Origin: Litorimonas sp963972195
GTDB lineage: Bacteria > Pseudomonadota > Alphaproteobacteria > Caulobacterales > Maricaulaceae
Assembly: GCA_963972195.1 (NCBI GenBank)
Contig: CAXATH010000004.1
Location: 186,001 to 250,000, forward strand
Reading direction: 5' to 3'
Length of the DNA stretch: 64,000 bases
Part shown: positions 24,840 to 33,383 of the stretch, piece by piece
How positions within the stretch are numbered: position 1 is the stretch's first letter
Layout: each line of letters begins with the position of its first letter
Notes under the pieces: generated by a model
Databases searched by the model: none
What the model saw: only the letters and a program-made list of their open reading frames with translations
Told to the model about the DNA's origin: nothing
Position numbers and translations under genes: made by a program

Positions 24840-25460
24840 TTAACGGCGGGATACATTTTCGATCCTTAAAATGCAGCCGCCTTCATCAGACAGACTTTTT
24901 ACTGTCTCACAGTCAAATGTCCATTGCATGCGGGCTAATTCCAACTCTTCATCCACAGCCGCTCCTTTGAGCAAAACAAGTTGCGTGTGTTGAGACAGAA
25001 AGGGCTCAGAATAAGTGAGCAACTTATTTAATGGCGCAAAAGCGCGCGCCGTGATTATGTCCGCAGGGAAGGGGTCTAGGGATTCGATTCGGCCAGAATG
25101 GACGTCGGTTGGTAAATTAAGTTCCCGGCTGACCGTTTTCAAAAAGCTTGCCTTTTTGCCTGCGGATTCTGTCAAGGTAACGCGGGCGTTGGGCTTACCG
25201 AATTGAGCTATCGCAATGGCTAGGCCCGGGAAACCTCCACCCGATCCAAAATCCAAGTATATGTTGTCAGTTTTCCGTAGATACGGGGTAATTTGCCAAC
25301 TATCGAGGGCGTGCCGGGTCCAAAATTCAGGCAGTGTGGATTTTGCGACAAGGTTTATCTTCGCATTCCACTTCACTAGCAATCTGTGCCAGTGCTGGTA
25401 CTTTTCGAATGTTTCACGTGAAACATTCGTTTCTCTCAGGAATTCGTCCTCAGGCCGCAC
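24840..25460 (-). CDS. rsmG: 16S rRNA (guanine527-N7)-methyltransferase
   Basis: SAM-dependent methyltransferase (GidB) acting on 16S rRNA G527; loss gives low-level streptomycin resistance in other bacteria. The 206-residue protein has the glycine-rich SAM motif YLDFGSGGGFPGLAIAIA (about 68-85), LTESAGKKASFLKTV and ITARAFAPLNKLL. Its N-terminus NVSRETFEKYQHW is encoded partly by a parS site. The gene overlaps mnmG by 11 bp and is followed directly by parA. Confidence 0.96.
   Translation of the reverse strand: MRPEDEFLRETNVSRETFEKYQHWHRLLVKWNAKINLVAKSTLPEFWTRHALDSWQITPYLRKTDNIYLDFGSGGGFPGLAIAIAQFGKPNARVTLTESAGKKASFLKTVSRELNLPTDVHSGRIESLDPFPADIITARAFAPLNKLLTYSEPFLSQHTQLVLLKGAAVDEELELARMQWTFDCETVKSLSDEGGCILRIENVSRR
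25410..25425. promoter_or_regulatory. parS site 1 (inside rsmG)
   Basis: Perfect 16-bp palindrome TGTTTCACGTGAAACA, the consensus ParB-binding centromere site. It lies within the 5' end of rsmG and encodes residues VSRET there. Confidence 0.95.
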
Positions 25461-27321
25461 GGTTTTGTTTTTTTATAAAAGCAAGCACGGCCATTAAGGC
25501 CCCGGGCGTGACACCTTCCAGTTTGGAGGCTTCTCCAAGTGTTTCAGGGCGCTGCGCTGTTAACTTCTGGCGTACCTCATTCGAAAGGCCGCCGATCTTC
25601 GTATACTCAAGGTTATTCGGAATCCTTAAGCCGGCATCGCGCCGGAAGGCTTCGATATCCCGCGCTTGCCGTTCCAGATATCCGGCATAAGTGGCGTGTG
25701 TTTTCAAATATTGTTTTTGTTCTCCTGAGAGATCGCCAAGCTCGGGCCAGATTTCAGTCAGGTCGCTGATTTCAATATCTGGGTATGACAACAGGTCAAT
25801 CACATTTCGGCTTACCCCGTCCTGATTGACCGACAAGCCCTTGTTTTTAAGGACATTAGGCGATTCGACTAAACTCTCTGCCAGAGTTTTCGCCGCCGCA
25901 TATGCCTCATGTTTCACGTGAAACATCTCCTCGCGAGCTTCTGTCACCATACCTAGATCAATCGCTATGGGTGTCAGGCGCGTATCAGCATTATCTGCGC
26001 GAAGAGCCAATCTATATTCAGCGCGGGATGTAAACATGCGGTAGGGCTCTGTAACGCCTTTCGTCACCAGGTCGTCGATCATGACGCCAATATATGCCTG
26101 GCTTCGATCCAGAATAAGCGCCTCTCGATCTTGCTCTGCCAGTGCCGCATTAGATCCGGCAATTAGCCCTTGAGCTCCTGCTTCCTCATATCCAGTCGTG
26201 CCATTAATTTGCCCCGCCAAATATAGACCCCCAAGCTTCTTAACTTCCAAAGTTCGGCGTAATTCCCGCGGGTCCACGTAATCATATTCGATAGCATAAC
26301 CGTAGCGTTCCACGACAACATTTTCCAAACCCCGCATCGTACGTAGGAATTTATCCTGTACCTCCTCGGGAAGGGAGGAAGAAATGCCGTTTGGATAGAC
26401 CACGTCTCCGTCCGGGTTTTCGGGAAGACCCTCTGGCTCAAGGAAAACCTGATGACGGTCACGATCGGCAAACCGAACAACTTTGTCTTCGATAGACGGA
26501 CAATATCTAGGCCCCCGGCCGGATATCGACCCATTATTGACGGATGACAAAGCAATGTTGTCCTGAATGACTTTATGTGTCTCTGCATTTGTGTGTGTAA
26601 TCCCGCACTCAATTTGGGGCACAGAAATTTTCGAGTTCAGGAAAGAAAAGGCAACGGGCTCGGCATCAGCCGCCTGCATTTCAAGCGACTCCCAATCAAT
26701 AGAGCTTTTCCGAAGGCGCGCCGGTGTGCCCGTCTTGAGCCGGCCCATATCAAGGCCAAGACTATAAAGCCTCTCGCTCAATCCGATAGCTGGGGCTTCG
26801 CCGACGCGGCCCGCCGGGATACGAGTATCGCCGATATGGATCATGCCCTTCAGGAACGTACCCGTTGTCAAAACGACCCGGTTTGTTGCCAAGCGCGTTC
26901 CATCCTCCAGCAAAACACCGCAAACACGCCCATCTTCAACAACGAGATCCTCCGCCGCGCCCGCCATCAGAGTCAGGTTATCGGTCTCAGCCATCGCCGC
27001 CTGCATGGCGTTGCGATACAAAAACCGGTCGGATTGGGTGCGCGGCCCTTGAACGGCGGGGCCCTTTGATCTGTTTAGCAAACGAAACTGAATGCCGGAT
27101 TGATCCGCGACCACCCCCATCACGCCGCCCATAGCGTCGATTTCACGCACAAGGTGCCCTTTACCCAAACCTCCAATGGCGGGATTACAAGACATCTCGC
27201 CAATCGTTTCGAGCTTATGCGTCAAAAGGAGCGTATTTGCGCCCAGCCGCGCCGCTGCGCTCGCAGCCTCACAGCCTGCGTGCCCGCCCCCAATAATAAT
27301 GACATCCCATTTTTGGGTCAT
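25450..27321 (-). CDS. mnmG: tRNA uridine-5-carboxymethylaminomethyl modification enzyme MnmG
   Basis: FAD protein (GidA) that with MnmE modifies U34 of several tRNAs. The 623-residue product begins with the dinucleotide fold VIIIGGGHAGCEAASAAARLG, has SCNPAIGGLGKGHLVREIDA, GTFLKGMIHIG, the cysteine-bearing segment PRYCPSIEDKVVRF, and a C-terminal helical domain containing TKIGGLSNEVRQKL. Length is usual. A parS site lies inside the gene and another just upstream of the start. It overlaps rsmG by 11 bp and is 102 bp after mnmE on the same strand. Confidence 0.98.
   Translation of the reverse strand: MTQKWDVIIIGGGHAGCEAASAAARLGANTLLLTHKLETIGEMSCNPAIGGLGKGHLVREIDAMGGVMGVVADQSGIQFRLLNRSKGPAVQGPRTQSDRFLYRNAMQAAMAETDNLTLMAGAAEDLVVEDGRVCGVLLEDGTRLATNRVVLTTGTFLKGMIHIGDTRIPAGRVGEAPAIGLSERLYSLGLDMGRLKTGTPARLRKSSIDWESLEMQAADAEPVAFSFLNSKISVPQIECGITHTNAETHKVIQDNIALSSVNNGSISGRGPRYCPSIEDKVVRFADRDRHQVFLEPEGLPENPDGDVVYPNGISSSLPEEVQDKFLRTMRGLENVVVERYGYAIEYDYVDPRELRRTLEVKKLGGLYLAGQINGTTGYEEAGAQGLIAGSNAALAEQDREALILDRSQAYIGVMIDDLVTKGVTEPYRMFTSRAEYRLALRADNADTRLTPIAIDLGMVTEAREEMFHVKHEAYAAAKTLAESLVESPNVLKNKGLSVNQDGVSRNVIDLLSYPDIEISDLTEIWPELGDLSGEQKQYLKTHATYAGYLERQARDIEAFRRDAGLRIPNNLEYTKIGGLSNEVRQKLTAQRPETLGEASKLEGVTPGALMAVLAFIKKQNRAA
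25910..25925. promoter_or_regulatory. parS site 2 (inside mnmG)
   Basis: Second perfect TGTTTCACGTGAAACA, in the coding region of mnmG but in a different reading frame from site 1: here it encodes MFHVKH. Confidence 0.95.
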
Positions 27322-27335
27322 AAGGTTATGCTCAA

Positions 27336-27351
27336 TGTTTCACGTGAAACA
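27336..27351. promoter_or_regulatory. parS site 3 (mnmG-mnmE gap)
   Basis: Third perfect TGTTTCACGTGAAACA, 15 bp upstream of the mnmG start codon, so ParB binding could also affect mnmG translation or transcription. Confidence 0.95.
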
Positions 27352-27423
27352 AAAAATCCGTAGTTATTTCCCGCCCCAATAAGACTTTCCATCTACTCTG
27401 TCGAGAGGAGGGTAACAGCTAGC

Positions 27424-28776
27424 TTACTTGCCAACACAGAAACGGGAAAAGATACGATCAAAGACGGCTTCAATATCTGTTTCCCCGGCCAGTTCTGATA
27501 AGGATCGCAAGGCTACGCGAAGATCCTCCCCCGCAAGTTCTGGAGCAAACCCCAAATGCGTTTGGGCCCGGAAAATCGCGTCCTGCGCGCGCCGAACACA
27601 ATCGCCATGTCTCGCTCGGGTCAAACCGGAATCCTGGCCCACAGAGTATTTTTCTCTCACTATCTCCTCAAGGCGGTTGTGGAGCACTGCTTCGCCGCCT
27701 TGTTCCAGTAAATTCCCTCTTAAAGCTCCGAAAAAATTAGCTTGGCTAATATCATCATAACCCACTGTTTTATTTATAAAAATTAGATCGTTTTCGGTTA
27801 GGCTATCGGCGATAGCCGGATCAAATTCGGTTGTTCCGGGACGCACTACATAAATCGTGATTTCGGCCTCTGCCGCCCGTTTTTGAGCCCTACGGACACC
27901 TTCCGCTTCAATCGCATTGTCAGAAACTCGCAGGCCGGCTGTATCTGACAAGGTTACAGGAAGGCCGGCAATCACCATTTGCGCTTCGACCACATCACGT
28001 GTCGTTCCAGCCTCGGGTGAGGTAATCGCGATCTCCCGCCGGGTGAGGGCGTTAATCAATGTGGACTTGCCCGCATTGGGCGCGCCAATGATAGCAATAT
28101 CCAATCCGGACCGAATGGCTGCGCCGCGACCCATATCCTCTAAAGCTGTCTTCATCTCAGACGCAAGCTCCCCGAGCGGCGCATAAGCTCCATGAGAAAG
28201 GCTGTCTGGAATATCGCCTTCATCCGGGAAATCAATTTCGCCTTCAATCTGCGCCAGTGCGTCCAATAGCTGTTCCCGCCAGCCTTCATAGATATCACGC
28301 AGTCCGCCGCCCATTTGCCGCAGCGCTTGAACACGTTGCCCCGCGCTTTGCGCGTCTATCAGATCGGCTAGGCCCTCGGCTTCCGTCAGATCCATCTTGC
28401 CATTCTGAACAGCGCGCCGAGTAAACTCTCCCGGCTCTGCCTGCCGCAAACCAAGTGACATTAAAGCTTCGCTAAGCCCATTAATAACCGCCGGACTGCC
28501 GTGGGTATGGAATTCCACGCAGTCTTCCCCCGTGAAGCTGGCTGGCCCCGGAAACCACAAGGTCAAAGCCTCATCAATGGGGTCTCCGTCCGGCGACATG
28601 AGATTCCGTAAAGCCGCGTAACGGGGCTTTGGAACAGACCTATGGGTAAGTTTTTTAACGCTTTCGGCACTGGTAGGGCCGCTTAAACGAAACACCGCTA
28701 CCCCGGCCCGGCCAGATGCGGAGCTGAGGGAGAAAATCGTCTCGCTTAAAACATTTATGCTCTCTGGATTCTCCAT
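27424..28776 (-). CDS. mnmE: tRNA modification GTPase MnmE
   Basis: Partner of MnmG in tRNA U34 modification. From ATG 28776 (MENPESINVLSETIF) the product is 450 residues, the normal length; the frame is open upstream to 28812. It shows the N-terminal formyl-THF-binding domain (SGRAGVAVFRLSG), G1 GAPNAGKST, G2 GTTRD, G3 DTAGL and the C-terminal FCVGK with the family's conserved Cys. The G4 motif that should read NKxD is NKTV here (27763-27774), losing the Asp that normally selects guanine. Otherwise intact. Divergent from the GDPD gene across 63 bp. Confidence 0.96.
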   Translation of the reverse strand: MENPESINVLSETIFSLSSASGRAGVAVFRLSGPTSAESVKKLTHRSVPKPRYAALRNLMSPDGDPIDEALTLWFPGPASFTGEDCVEFHTHGSPAVINGLSEALMSLGLRQAEPGEFTRRAVQNGKMDLTEAEGLADLIDAQSAGQRVQALRQMGGGLRDIYEGWREQLLDALAQIEGEIDFPDEGDIPDSLSHGAYAPLGELASEMKTALEDMGRGAAIRSGLDIAIIGAPNAGKSTLINALTRREIAITSPEAGTTRDVVEAQMVIAGLPVTLSDTAGLRVSDNAIEAEGVRRAQKRAAEAEITIYVVRPGTTEFDPAIADSLTENDLIFINKTVGYDDISQANFFGALRGNLLEQGGEAVLHNRLEEIVREKYSVGQDSGLTRARHGDCVRRAQDAIFRAQTHLGFAPELAGEDLRVALRSLSELAGETDIEAVFDRIFSRFCVGK

Positions 28777-28839
28777 GACCGAGCCTATAAAGACAAAGTC
28801 GAACCGGCGCAAAGCCGTAAACCCTACCGGACCCTGTTT

Positions 28840-29757
28840 ATGAGACCCCTAACATTCAATCCCCTATATATTTCATTTGCTATGGGAACTGTGCTTGCTC
28901 TTTCATCCTGCAGCCAAAAGGCTACCCAGCGGGCTCCCGACTTCAGCGCCGCCGATATGACGGTGAACAACGAAATATCTTCAATAAAAACAGCTATTGC
29001 GTGCCTTCCCGAAGAATCTGCCCTAATTGCTGCACATCGCGGTGTATCGGAAAATTGGGACCTGCCGGAAAATAGCGCCTCAGGGCTTCAAAGCTTGATA
29101 GACGGGAACTACCTTGTCGCTGAAGTCGATGTCGCCTCAACCAAGGACAGAACGCTCTTTCTATTTCATGACGGCGTCTGGGAGGAAACGAGCACGGGGC
29201 AGGGGCCCGTTTCTGCCAGCATGGCCGCAGACCTTGATAAAATCCTATTAAAATCGCGGAAAGGCACTTTGGCTAGTGAACGGCCTTTGACCCTGGATGC
29301 CGCCTTGGATCTCGCCAAAGACAAGCTTTATCTCGAAATTGATTTCAAATCGAGTGCACCCATGTCCGAGGTGATCACGGCAATCAATGAGAAGGAAATG
29401 GGAGATCAAGTCATATTGATCGCTTACACCTCTGAACAAGCGGCAGAGCTACAGGCCCTGGCCCCCAATATGGTACTCTCCGCGCCGGGTCAGGAGGAAG
29501 GCCGCGAATTGAATCCTGAAAATACCTTGCTTTGGATGGGCCGCGAGATCGCGAGCGTAAACAATCCAACCGACACGCTCGGGCATATTGGAATGGTTGG
29601 GCGCGCTAGCGAAACGGTCAAACCCGGGCCCTTACGGAAAGGCAAACTCCTCGTCACTGACTTCCCGGACGAATTTCCATCTATTCTCGGAATGACAGAT
29701 CAGAAACTGGAAGCCTATAAAAGCTGCCTGGCCGCCGCAAAGCCTGGTGAGAGTTAA
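28840..29757 (+). CDS. Glycerophosphodiester phosphodiesterase-family lipoprotein
   Basis: A 305-residue envelope protein. The signal peptide ends at LSSC (Cys about 24), giving a lipoprotein. The catalytic pattern of the GDPD TIM barrel is present: AAHRG, PENSASGLQ, a metal-binding EVDVASTKDRTLFLFHDGVW and LEIDFKS. The family hydrolyses glycerophosphodiesters from lipids, but a substrate cannot be assigned. It is divergent from mnmE and ends 3 bp before the convergent dnaQ stop. Confidence 0.87.
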   Translation: MRPLTFNPLYISFAMGTVLALSSCSQKATQRAPDFSAADMTVNNEISSIKTAIACLPEESALIAAHRGVSENWDLPENSASGLQSLIDGNYLVAEVDVASTKDRTLFLFHDGVWEETSTGQGPVSASMAADLDKILLKSRKGTLASERPLTLDAALDLAKDKLYLEIDFKSSAPMSEVITAINEKEMGDQVILIAYTSEQAAELQALAPNMVLSAPGQEEGRELNPENTLLWMGREIASVNNPTDTLGHIGMVGRASETVKPGPLRKGKLLVTDFPDEFPSILGMTDQKLEAYKSCLAAAKPGES

Positions 29758-29760
29758 GCC

Positions 29761-30486
29761 TTAGGCGCCTGACTCAGCCCTCTCCCAATATTTTGACCAT
29801 ATCATCTCGTCGCCCATTTTTCCGATAAAGGCGCGGTGGGCCTCTATCTCTTCCTTGCTCGCAGAATGATTGAGCGGCTGCGGTCTCTGGCGCGCCATTT
29901 TTGTTGGCGCATTCCGATAAGGATCGTGCGTTTCTGCTGGTTTCGTATCCAGACCAAGCGAGCGGGCGCGGCCCCCTTTCAACTCCAGATAAACAGCCGC
30001 CAGAAGTTCCGAGTCAACTATCGCTCCATGTTTATGACGTGACGATAAAGAGATATCGAAACGCTTACACAGCGCGTCTAGCGAAGCGGGCGATCCGGGG
30101 AATTTGGCGTTTGCCATTGCCAAGGTGTCTTTGAACCGGGACGAGGGCAGAGGGTCAAACCCGGCCCGAACCAATTCGGCATTGATAAACCCCTCATCAA
30201 ACCGGGCATTATGCGCAATTAGTGTCGAGTCACCGATAAAGTCCAGAAAGTCCTGAGCCCTATCCTTGAACAGAGGCTTGCCCTTCAAAAACTCTGTTGT
30301 CAGTCCCGTGATCTCCACAACTTTGTCCGGCACATCTCTTTGCGGGTCCAGATAGGCATGAAATTGCTCTCCGGTCGGAAGCCAATCGATGAGTTCCACG
30401 CAACCTAATTCAGTAATGCGGTCATCCCCTTGCGCGTGAAAACCTGTGGTCTCCGTATCGAAGACAATTTCCCTTACAGAACTCAT
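29761..30486 (-). CDS. dnaQ: DNA polymerase III epsilon subunit
   Basis: 3'-5' proofreading exonuclease. The three exonuclease motifs are present: FDTETTG (Exo I), IAHNARFDEGFINAEL (Exo II) and KHGAIVDSELLAAVYLEL (Exo III, His and Asp). Length 241 is typical. It directly follows coaE with no gap and is last in the ppsR-maf-aroE-coaE-dnaQ operon, a conserved alphaproteobacterial arrangement beside the origin. Confidence 0.96.
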   Translation of the reverse strand: MSSVREIVFDTETTGFHAQGDDRITELGCVELIDWLPTGEQFHAYLDPQRDVPDKVVEITGLTTEFLKGKPLFKDRAQDFLDFIGDSTLIAHNARFDEGFINAELVRAGFDPLPSSRFKDTLAMANAKFPGSPASLDALCKRFDISLSSRHKHGAIVDSELLAAVYLELKGGRARSLGLDTKPAETHDPYRNAPTKMARQRPQPLNHSASKEEIEAHRAFIGKMGDEMIWSKYWERAESGA

Positions 30487-31083
30487 TTAAGCCTCATTTG
30501 CCCTTAGCTTACGCACCAACTCTTGCACCTGTTTGCGCGTTTCGGGAATAGAGACCCCTGTGGACAGAACAAAATCGGCCCGACTCCGTTTCTCTTCATC
30601 TGTAAGTTGACGAGATAAAAGCATATTGAAAAGCTCTTCCGTCATCCCCGGACGGGCCATAACGCGGCTTTTTTGAACTTCGGCAGGTGCGGAGACGGTC
30701 ACTGTATAGTCCACTTTTTTATCTCCGCCGGTCTCAAAAAGCAGCGGGATATCTAACACGACGATATCCGCATTCTCTTTGCGGGACGCGTCAAAAAAGG
30801 ACTTCCGCATATCCTCCACCCAAGGGTGAATAAAGCTCTCAAGAACTTTCAATTTCAGAGGGTCCGCCCGCATGTGAGCGCCAAGCACGCTGCGCTCAAC
30901 CGCGCCGTTCACGACTGCGTCGGGAAAAACAGCGTTAATCAGGGGTACGGCCCTGCCGCCTTTGGCATAAAGTTGATGAACGGCTTTGTCCGCATTAAAA
31001 ACAGGGCAGCCCTCATCAGCAAAAAGGCCCGACGTGGTGGTCTTGCCCATACCGATTGATCCCGTCAGGCCCAGAATAATCAT
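30487..31083 (-). CDS. coaE: Dephospho-CoA kinase
   Basis: Catalyses the last step of coenzyme A synthesis. P-loop GLTGSIGMGKTTTSGLFADEG at residues 4-24; VFNADKAVHQLY, VVLDIPLLFETG and RLADEEKRSRADF-like segment QLTDEEKRSRADFVLST follow in order. 198 residues, normal. Overlaps aroE by 4 bp. Confidence 0.96.
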   Translation of the reverse strand: MIILGLTGSIGMGKTTTSGLFADEGCPVFNADKAVHQLYAKGGRAVPLINAVFPDAVVNGAVERSVLGAHMRADPLKLKVLESFIHPWVEDMRKSFFDASRKENADIVVLDIPLLFETGGDKKVDYTVTVSAPAEVQKSRVMARPGMTEELFNMLLSRQLTDEEKRSRADFVLSTGVSIPETRKQVQELVRKLRANEA

Positions 31084-31949
31084 CTGAGCCCCGATTTGAG
31101 CGCGGCGTAGAGCGTTTCCGTCGGATCCATATGCTTGGGCGGCGCCTCACCAAAGAAATGCCGAAAGCTAGGCCGTGCTTGTTCAATCAGCATGGACAAG
31201 CCGCCCAGCGTTTCACAGCCTTGGCGTTCCGCTTCCTTCAATAGCCCCGTCCGGCGCGGCGTATAAATCAGATCATAAACTAAAGTGCCGGACTGGGCGC
31301 TGTCCAAAGACAAATCCAGATCTGGATAACCGCTCATACCGGCGGAGCTCGCATTTATAATAACCTGGCTGGAAGCGACCGCGGCGTTGCGGCTTTCCCA
31401 TGGCACAGAATAAAGACTGGGCAGACCCACCGAGTCCGCCAAGCTTTCCGCCTTACTATCTGTCCTGTTGCAAATTTTTATTTCAGGAACGTTTAAAGAC
31501 AGTAATGCCCCGATCACGGCTCGAGAGGCCCCGCCCGCACCAATTAAAAGAACAGAACTTTGCGACAGCTTGGACGCCGCAATTTTTGACAGGAGCGGCG
31601 TGGCAAACCCTTCTAGGTCTGTGTTGTGCCCAATTAGCTTCCCCCCGCGCTTAAAGAGGCAATTTGAAACGCCCAGCTTTAATGCATCTGGCGTATGCTC
31701 ATCTGCGGCCAGAAAGGCCTGTCTCTTAAGCGGCAAGGTGACATTTACGCCCGAAATAGAGGTTCGCTTTAAAGACTGGAACGCCTCCACCGCCTTGTCG
31801 GGACGTACTGCAAAGGGAATATAGGCCCCGGATATGCCTGCCCCTTTGAGCCAGTAATTATGCAAAACCGGAGAGAGCGAATGATGAATAGGCCACCCGC
31901 AAACGCCCGCAAGTTTCGGGATCGGGACGTCCGTCTCGGCGCGGCTCAT
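31080..31949 (-). CDS. aroE: Shikimate dehydrogenase
   Basis: NADPH-dependent reduction of 3-dehydroshikimate in aromatic amino acid synthesis. Seen: CGWPIHHSLSPVLHNYWL (shikimate binding, residues about 17-34), VTLPLKRQAF with catalytic Lys, NTDLEGF with catalytic Asp, and the NADP fold LIGAGGASRAVIGALL. 289 residues. It overlaps both neighbours by 4 bp, showing tight translational coupling. Confidence 0.96.
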   Translation of the reverse strand: MSRAETDVPIPKLAGVCGWPIHHSLSPVLHNYWLKGAGISGAYIPFAVRPDKAVEAFQSLKRTSISGVNVTLPLKRQAFLAADEHTPDALKLGVSNCLFKRGGKLIGHNTDLEGFATPLLSKIAASKLSQSSVLLIGAGGASRAVIGALLSLNVPEIKICNRTDSKAESLADSVGLPSLYSVPWESRNAAVASSQVIINASSAGMSGYPDLDLSLDSAQSGTLVYDLIYTPRRTGLLKEAERQGCETLGGLSMLIEQARPSFRHFFGEAPPKHMDPTETLYAALKSGLR

Positions 31950-32557
31950 GACGGGACAACTCCGCGCGTTCGGAGATAATCCAACAGGGGCAAGAGCGGC
32001 AATCCCAATATGGAAAAGAAGTCGCCCTCTACATGAGAGAAAAGGTGCGCGCCGGGCCCCTCGAAACGATATGCCCCCACAGACTTTGTCAGGCTGTCGC
32101 CTTCCAATTCAATATATTTATCCAGAAACGCATCACTAAATTTACGTACGGTCAGTTTCGTCACAGAAAGATGACGCCAAACCGCTTGCCCGTTCTCGCA
32201 AACCACGACCGCGCCCATGAGTTTGTGGGTTTTTCCGCGCATCTCTTTTAACCGCTGCCGAGCCGCGTCAATTGACGGCGGTTTGTCAAAGAGAGTGTCG
32301 TCCATAACCATGATCTGATCGGCCCCGATAACGAAGCCCGGCTCCGTCCGGCTGACCCGCAAGGCTTTAGCTTCGGCCAAGGCATCGGCAATATCGCGAA
32401 GGCGAGACCCTTCGGCCAGCATGGCATGCTTTATCGCCGCCTCATCTACGGGTTTACTTATGATTTCATAGGTTAGGCCAGCTTCGGAAAGGATTTGCGC
32501 CCGTATAGCCGAGCCACTGGCCAAGATGAGTCGTTGTGAGCTTTCAAAGCGTGTCAT
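31946..32557 (-). CDS. maf: Maf-family nucleotide pyrophosphatase
   Basis: Hydrolyses non-canonical or excess nucleoside triphosphates. From ATG 32557 (MTRFESSQRLILASGSAIRA) there are 203 residues. Motifs: LASGSAIRAQIL, VIGADQIMVMDDTLFDKP, and KSVGAYRFEGPGAHLFSHVEGDFFSILGLPL. Whether it belongs to the dTTP/UTP or 7-methyl-GTP subgroup is unresolved. The frame is open to 32623 but that part lies inside ppsR. It overlaps the ppsR end by 14 bp. Confidence 0.93.
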   Translation of the reverse strand: MTRFESSQRLILASGSAIRAQILSEAGLTYEIISKPVDEAAIKHAMLAEGSRLRDIADALAEAKALRVSRTEPGFVIGADQIMVMDDTLFDKPPSIDAARQRLKEMRGKTHKLMGAVVVCENGQAVWRHLSVTKLTVRKFSDAFLDKYIELEGDSLTKSVGAYRFEGPGAHLFSHVEGDFFSILGLPLLPLLDYLRTRGVVPS

Positions 32558-33383
32558 GATGCGCCTTATAAAGATTGATGATCTGGGCGGACGTTTCCTC
32601 GATGGATTTTCGGGTGACATCAATCACCTTATATCCTTTTTTCAGAAACATACGTTTCGCCTGACGCATCTCGTCCCGGACGCGGTCTTGATCAATATAG
32701 TCTGTTTGCTGTGTCTGTTTCAGTCCCATGAGGCGCTGTTGCCGGATTTGAACAATCCGGTCAGGCGAAGCGACAAGACCAATGATGAAAGGATTTTTAA
32801 ACTGGTCCAAAATGATGGGAAGCGGCGCCCCCGGCACTAAAGGTATATTACCGGCCTTGTAGCCGCGATTGGCGAGGTAAATGCATGTCGGAGTTTTGGA
32901 TGTCCGGCTCACACCCAATAAAACGATATCTGCTTCGGCCAAACCCTGAACGTTCTGCCCATCATCATGGGCCATTGCGTAATCCAGAGCTTCGATGCGG
33001 TTATAGTATTCGGCGTCCAAGTTACGCTGCGCGCCGACTTCGGAAATAATGGATGCGCCAAGATAACGTCCCAACATGGCCAATGTCGGATCCAAAACAG
33101 AAATGGCCGGAATACGGCGTTCCGCGCAGAAGCTTTCCAGTCTTTTGCGGCGATCCGGATTCACGACAGTATAAAGTACCACCCCCGGTTTGCTGCCGAT
33201 CAAATCAAGCGCCTGTTCCATCTGGGCTTCGCTGCGCACCAAAGCATGGATATGTTCGAGCGCCGTGGCATTCCGAAACTGGGCCGTAGAGGCCTTCATT
33301 AAGCCTACCAAAGTCTCGCCGGTCGAATCAGACACCAGATGAACATGGAAATAGATCGATATATTGGGGTTTTTCTCCGACAT
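32544..33383 (-). CDS. PPDK regulatory protein family (DUF299, PpsR/RP001-like)
   Basis: Bifunctional serine/threonine kinase-pyrophosphorylase family that controls pyruvate phosphate dikinase or PEP synthetase. The 279-residue protein has HLVSDSTGETL at the N-terminus, the P-loop GVSRTSKTPTCIYLANRG (about 155-172) and NIPLVPGAPLP. Its position, divergent from hemE across a non-coding gap, is the RP001-hemE arrangement that flanks the replication origin of Caulobacter and Rickettsia. It heads the ppsR-maf-aroE-coaE-dnaQ operon. Confidence 0.92.
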   Translation of the reverse strand: MSEKNPNISIYFHVHLVSDSTGETLVGLMKASTAQFRNATALEHIHALVRSEAQMEQALDLIGSKPGVVLYTVVNPDRRKRLESFCAERRIPAISVLDPTLAMLGRYLGASIISEVGAQRNLDAEYYNRIEALDYAMAHDDGQNVQGLAEADIVLLGVSRTSKTPTCIYLANRGYKAGNIPLVPGAPLPIILDQFKNPFIIGLVASPDRIVQIRQQRLMGLKQTQQTDYIDQDRVRDEMRQAKRMFLKKGYKVIDVTRKSIEETSAQIINLYKAHHDTL

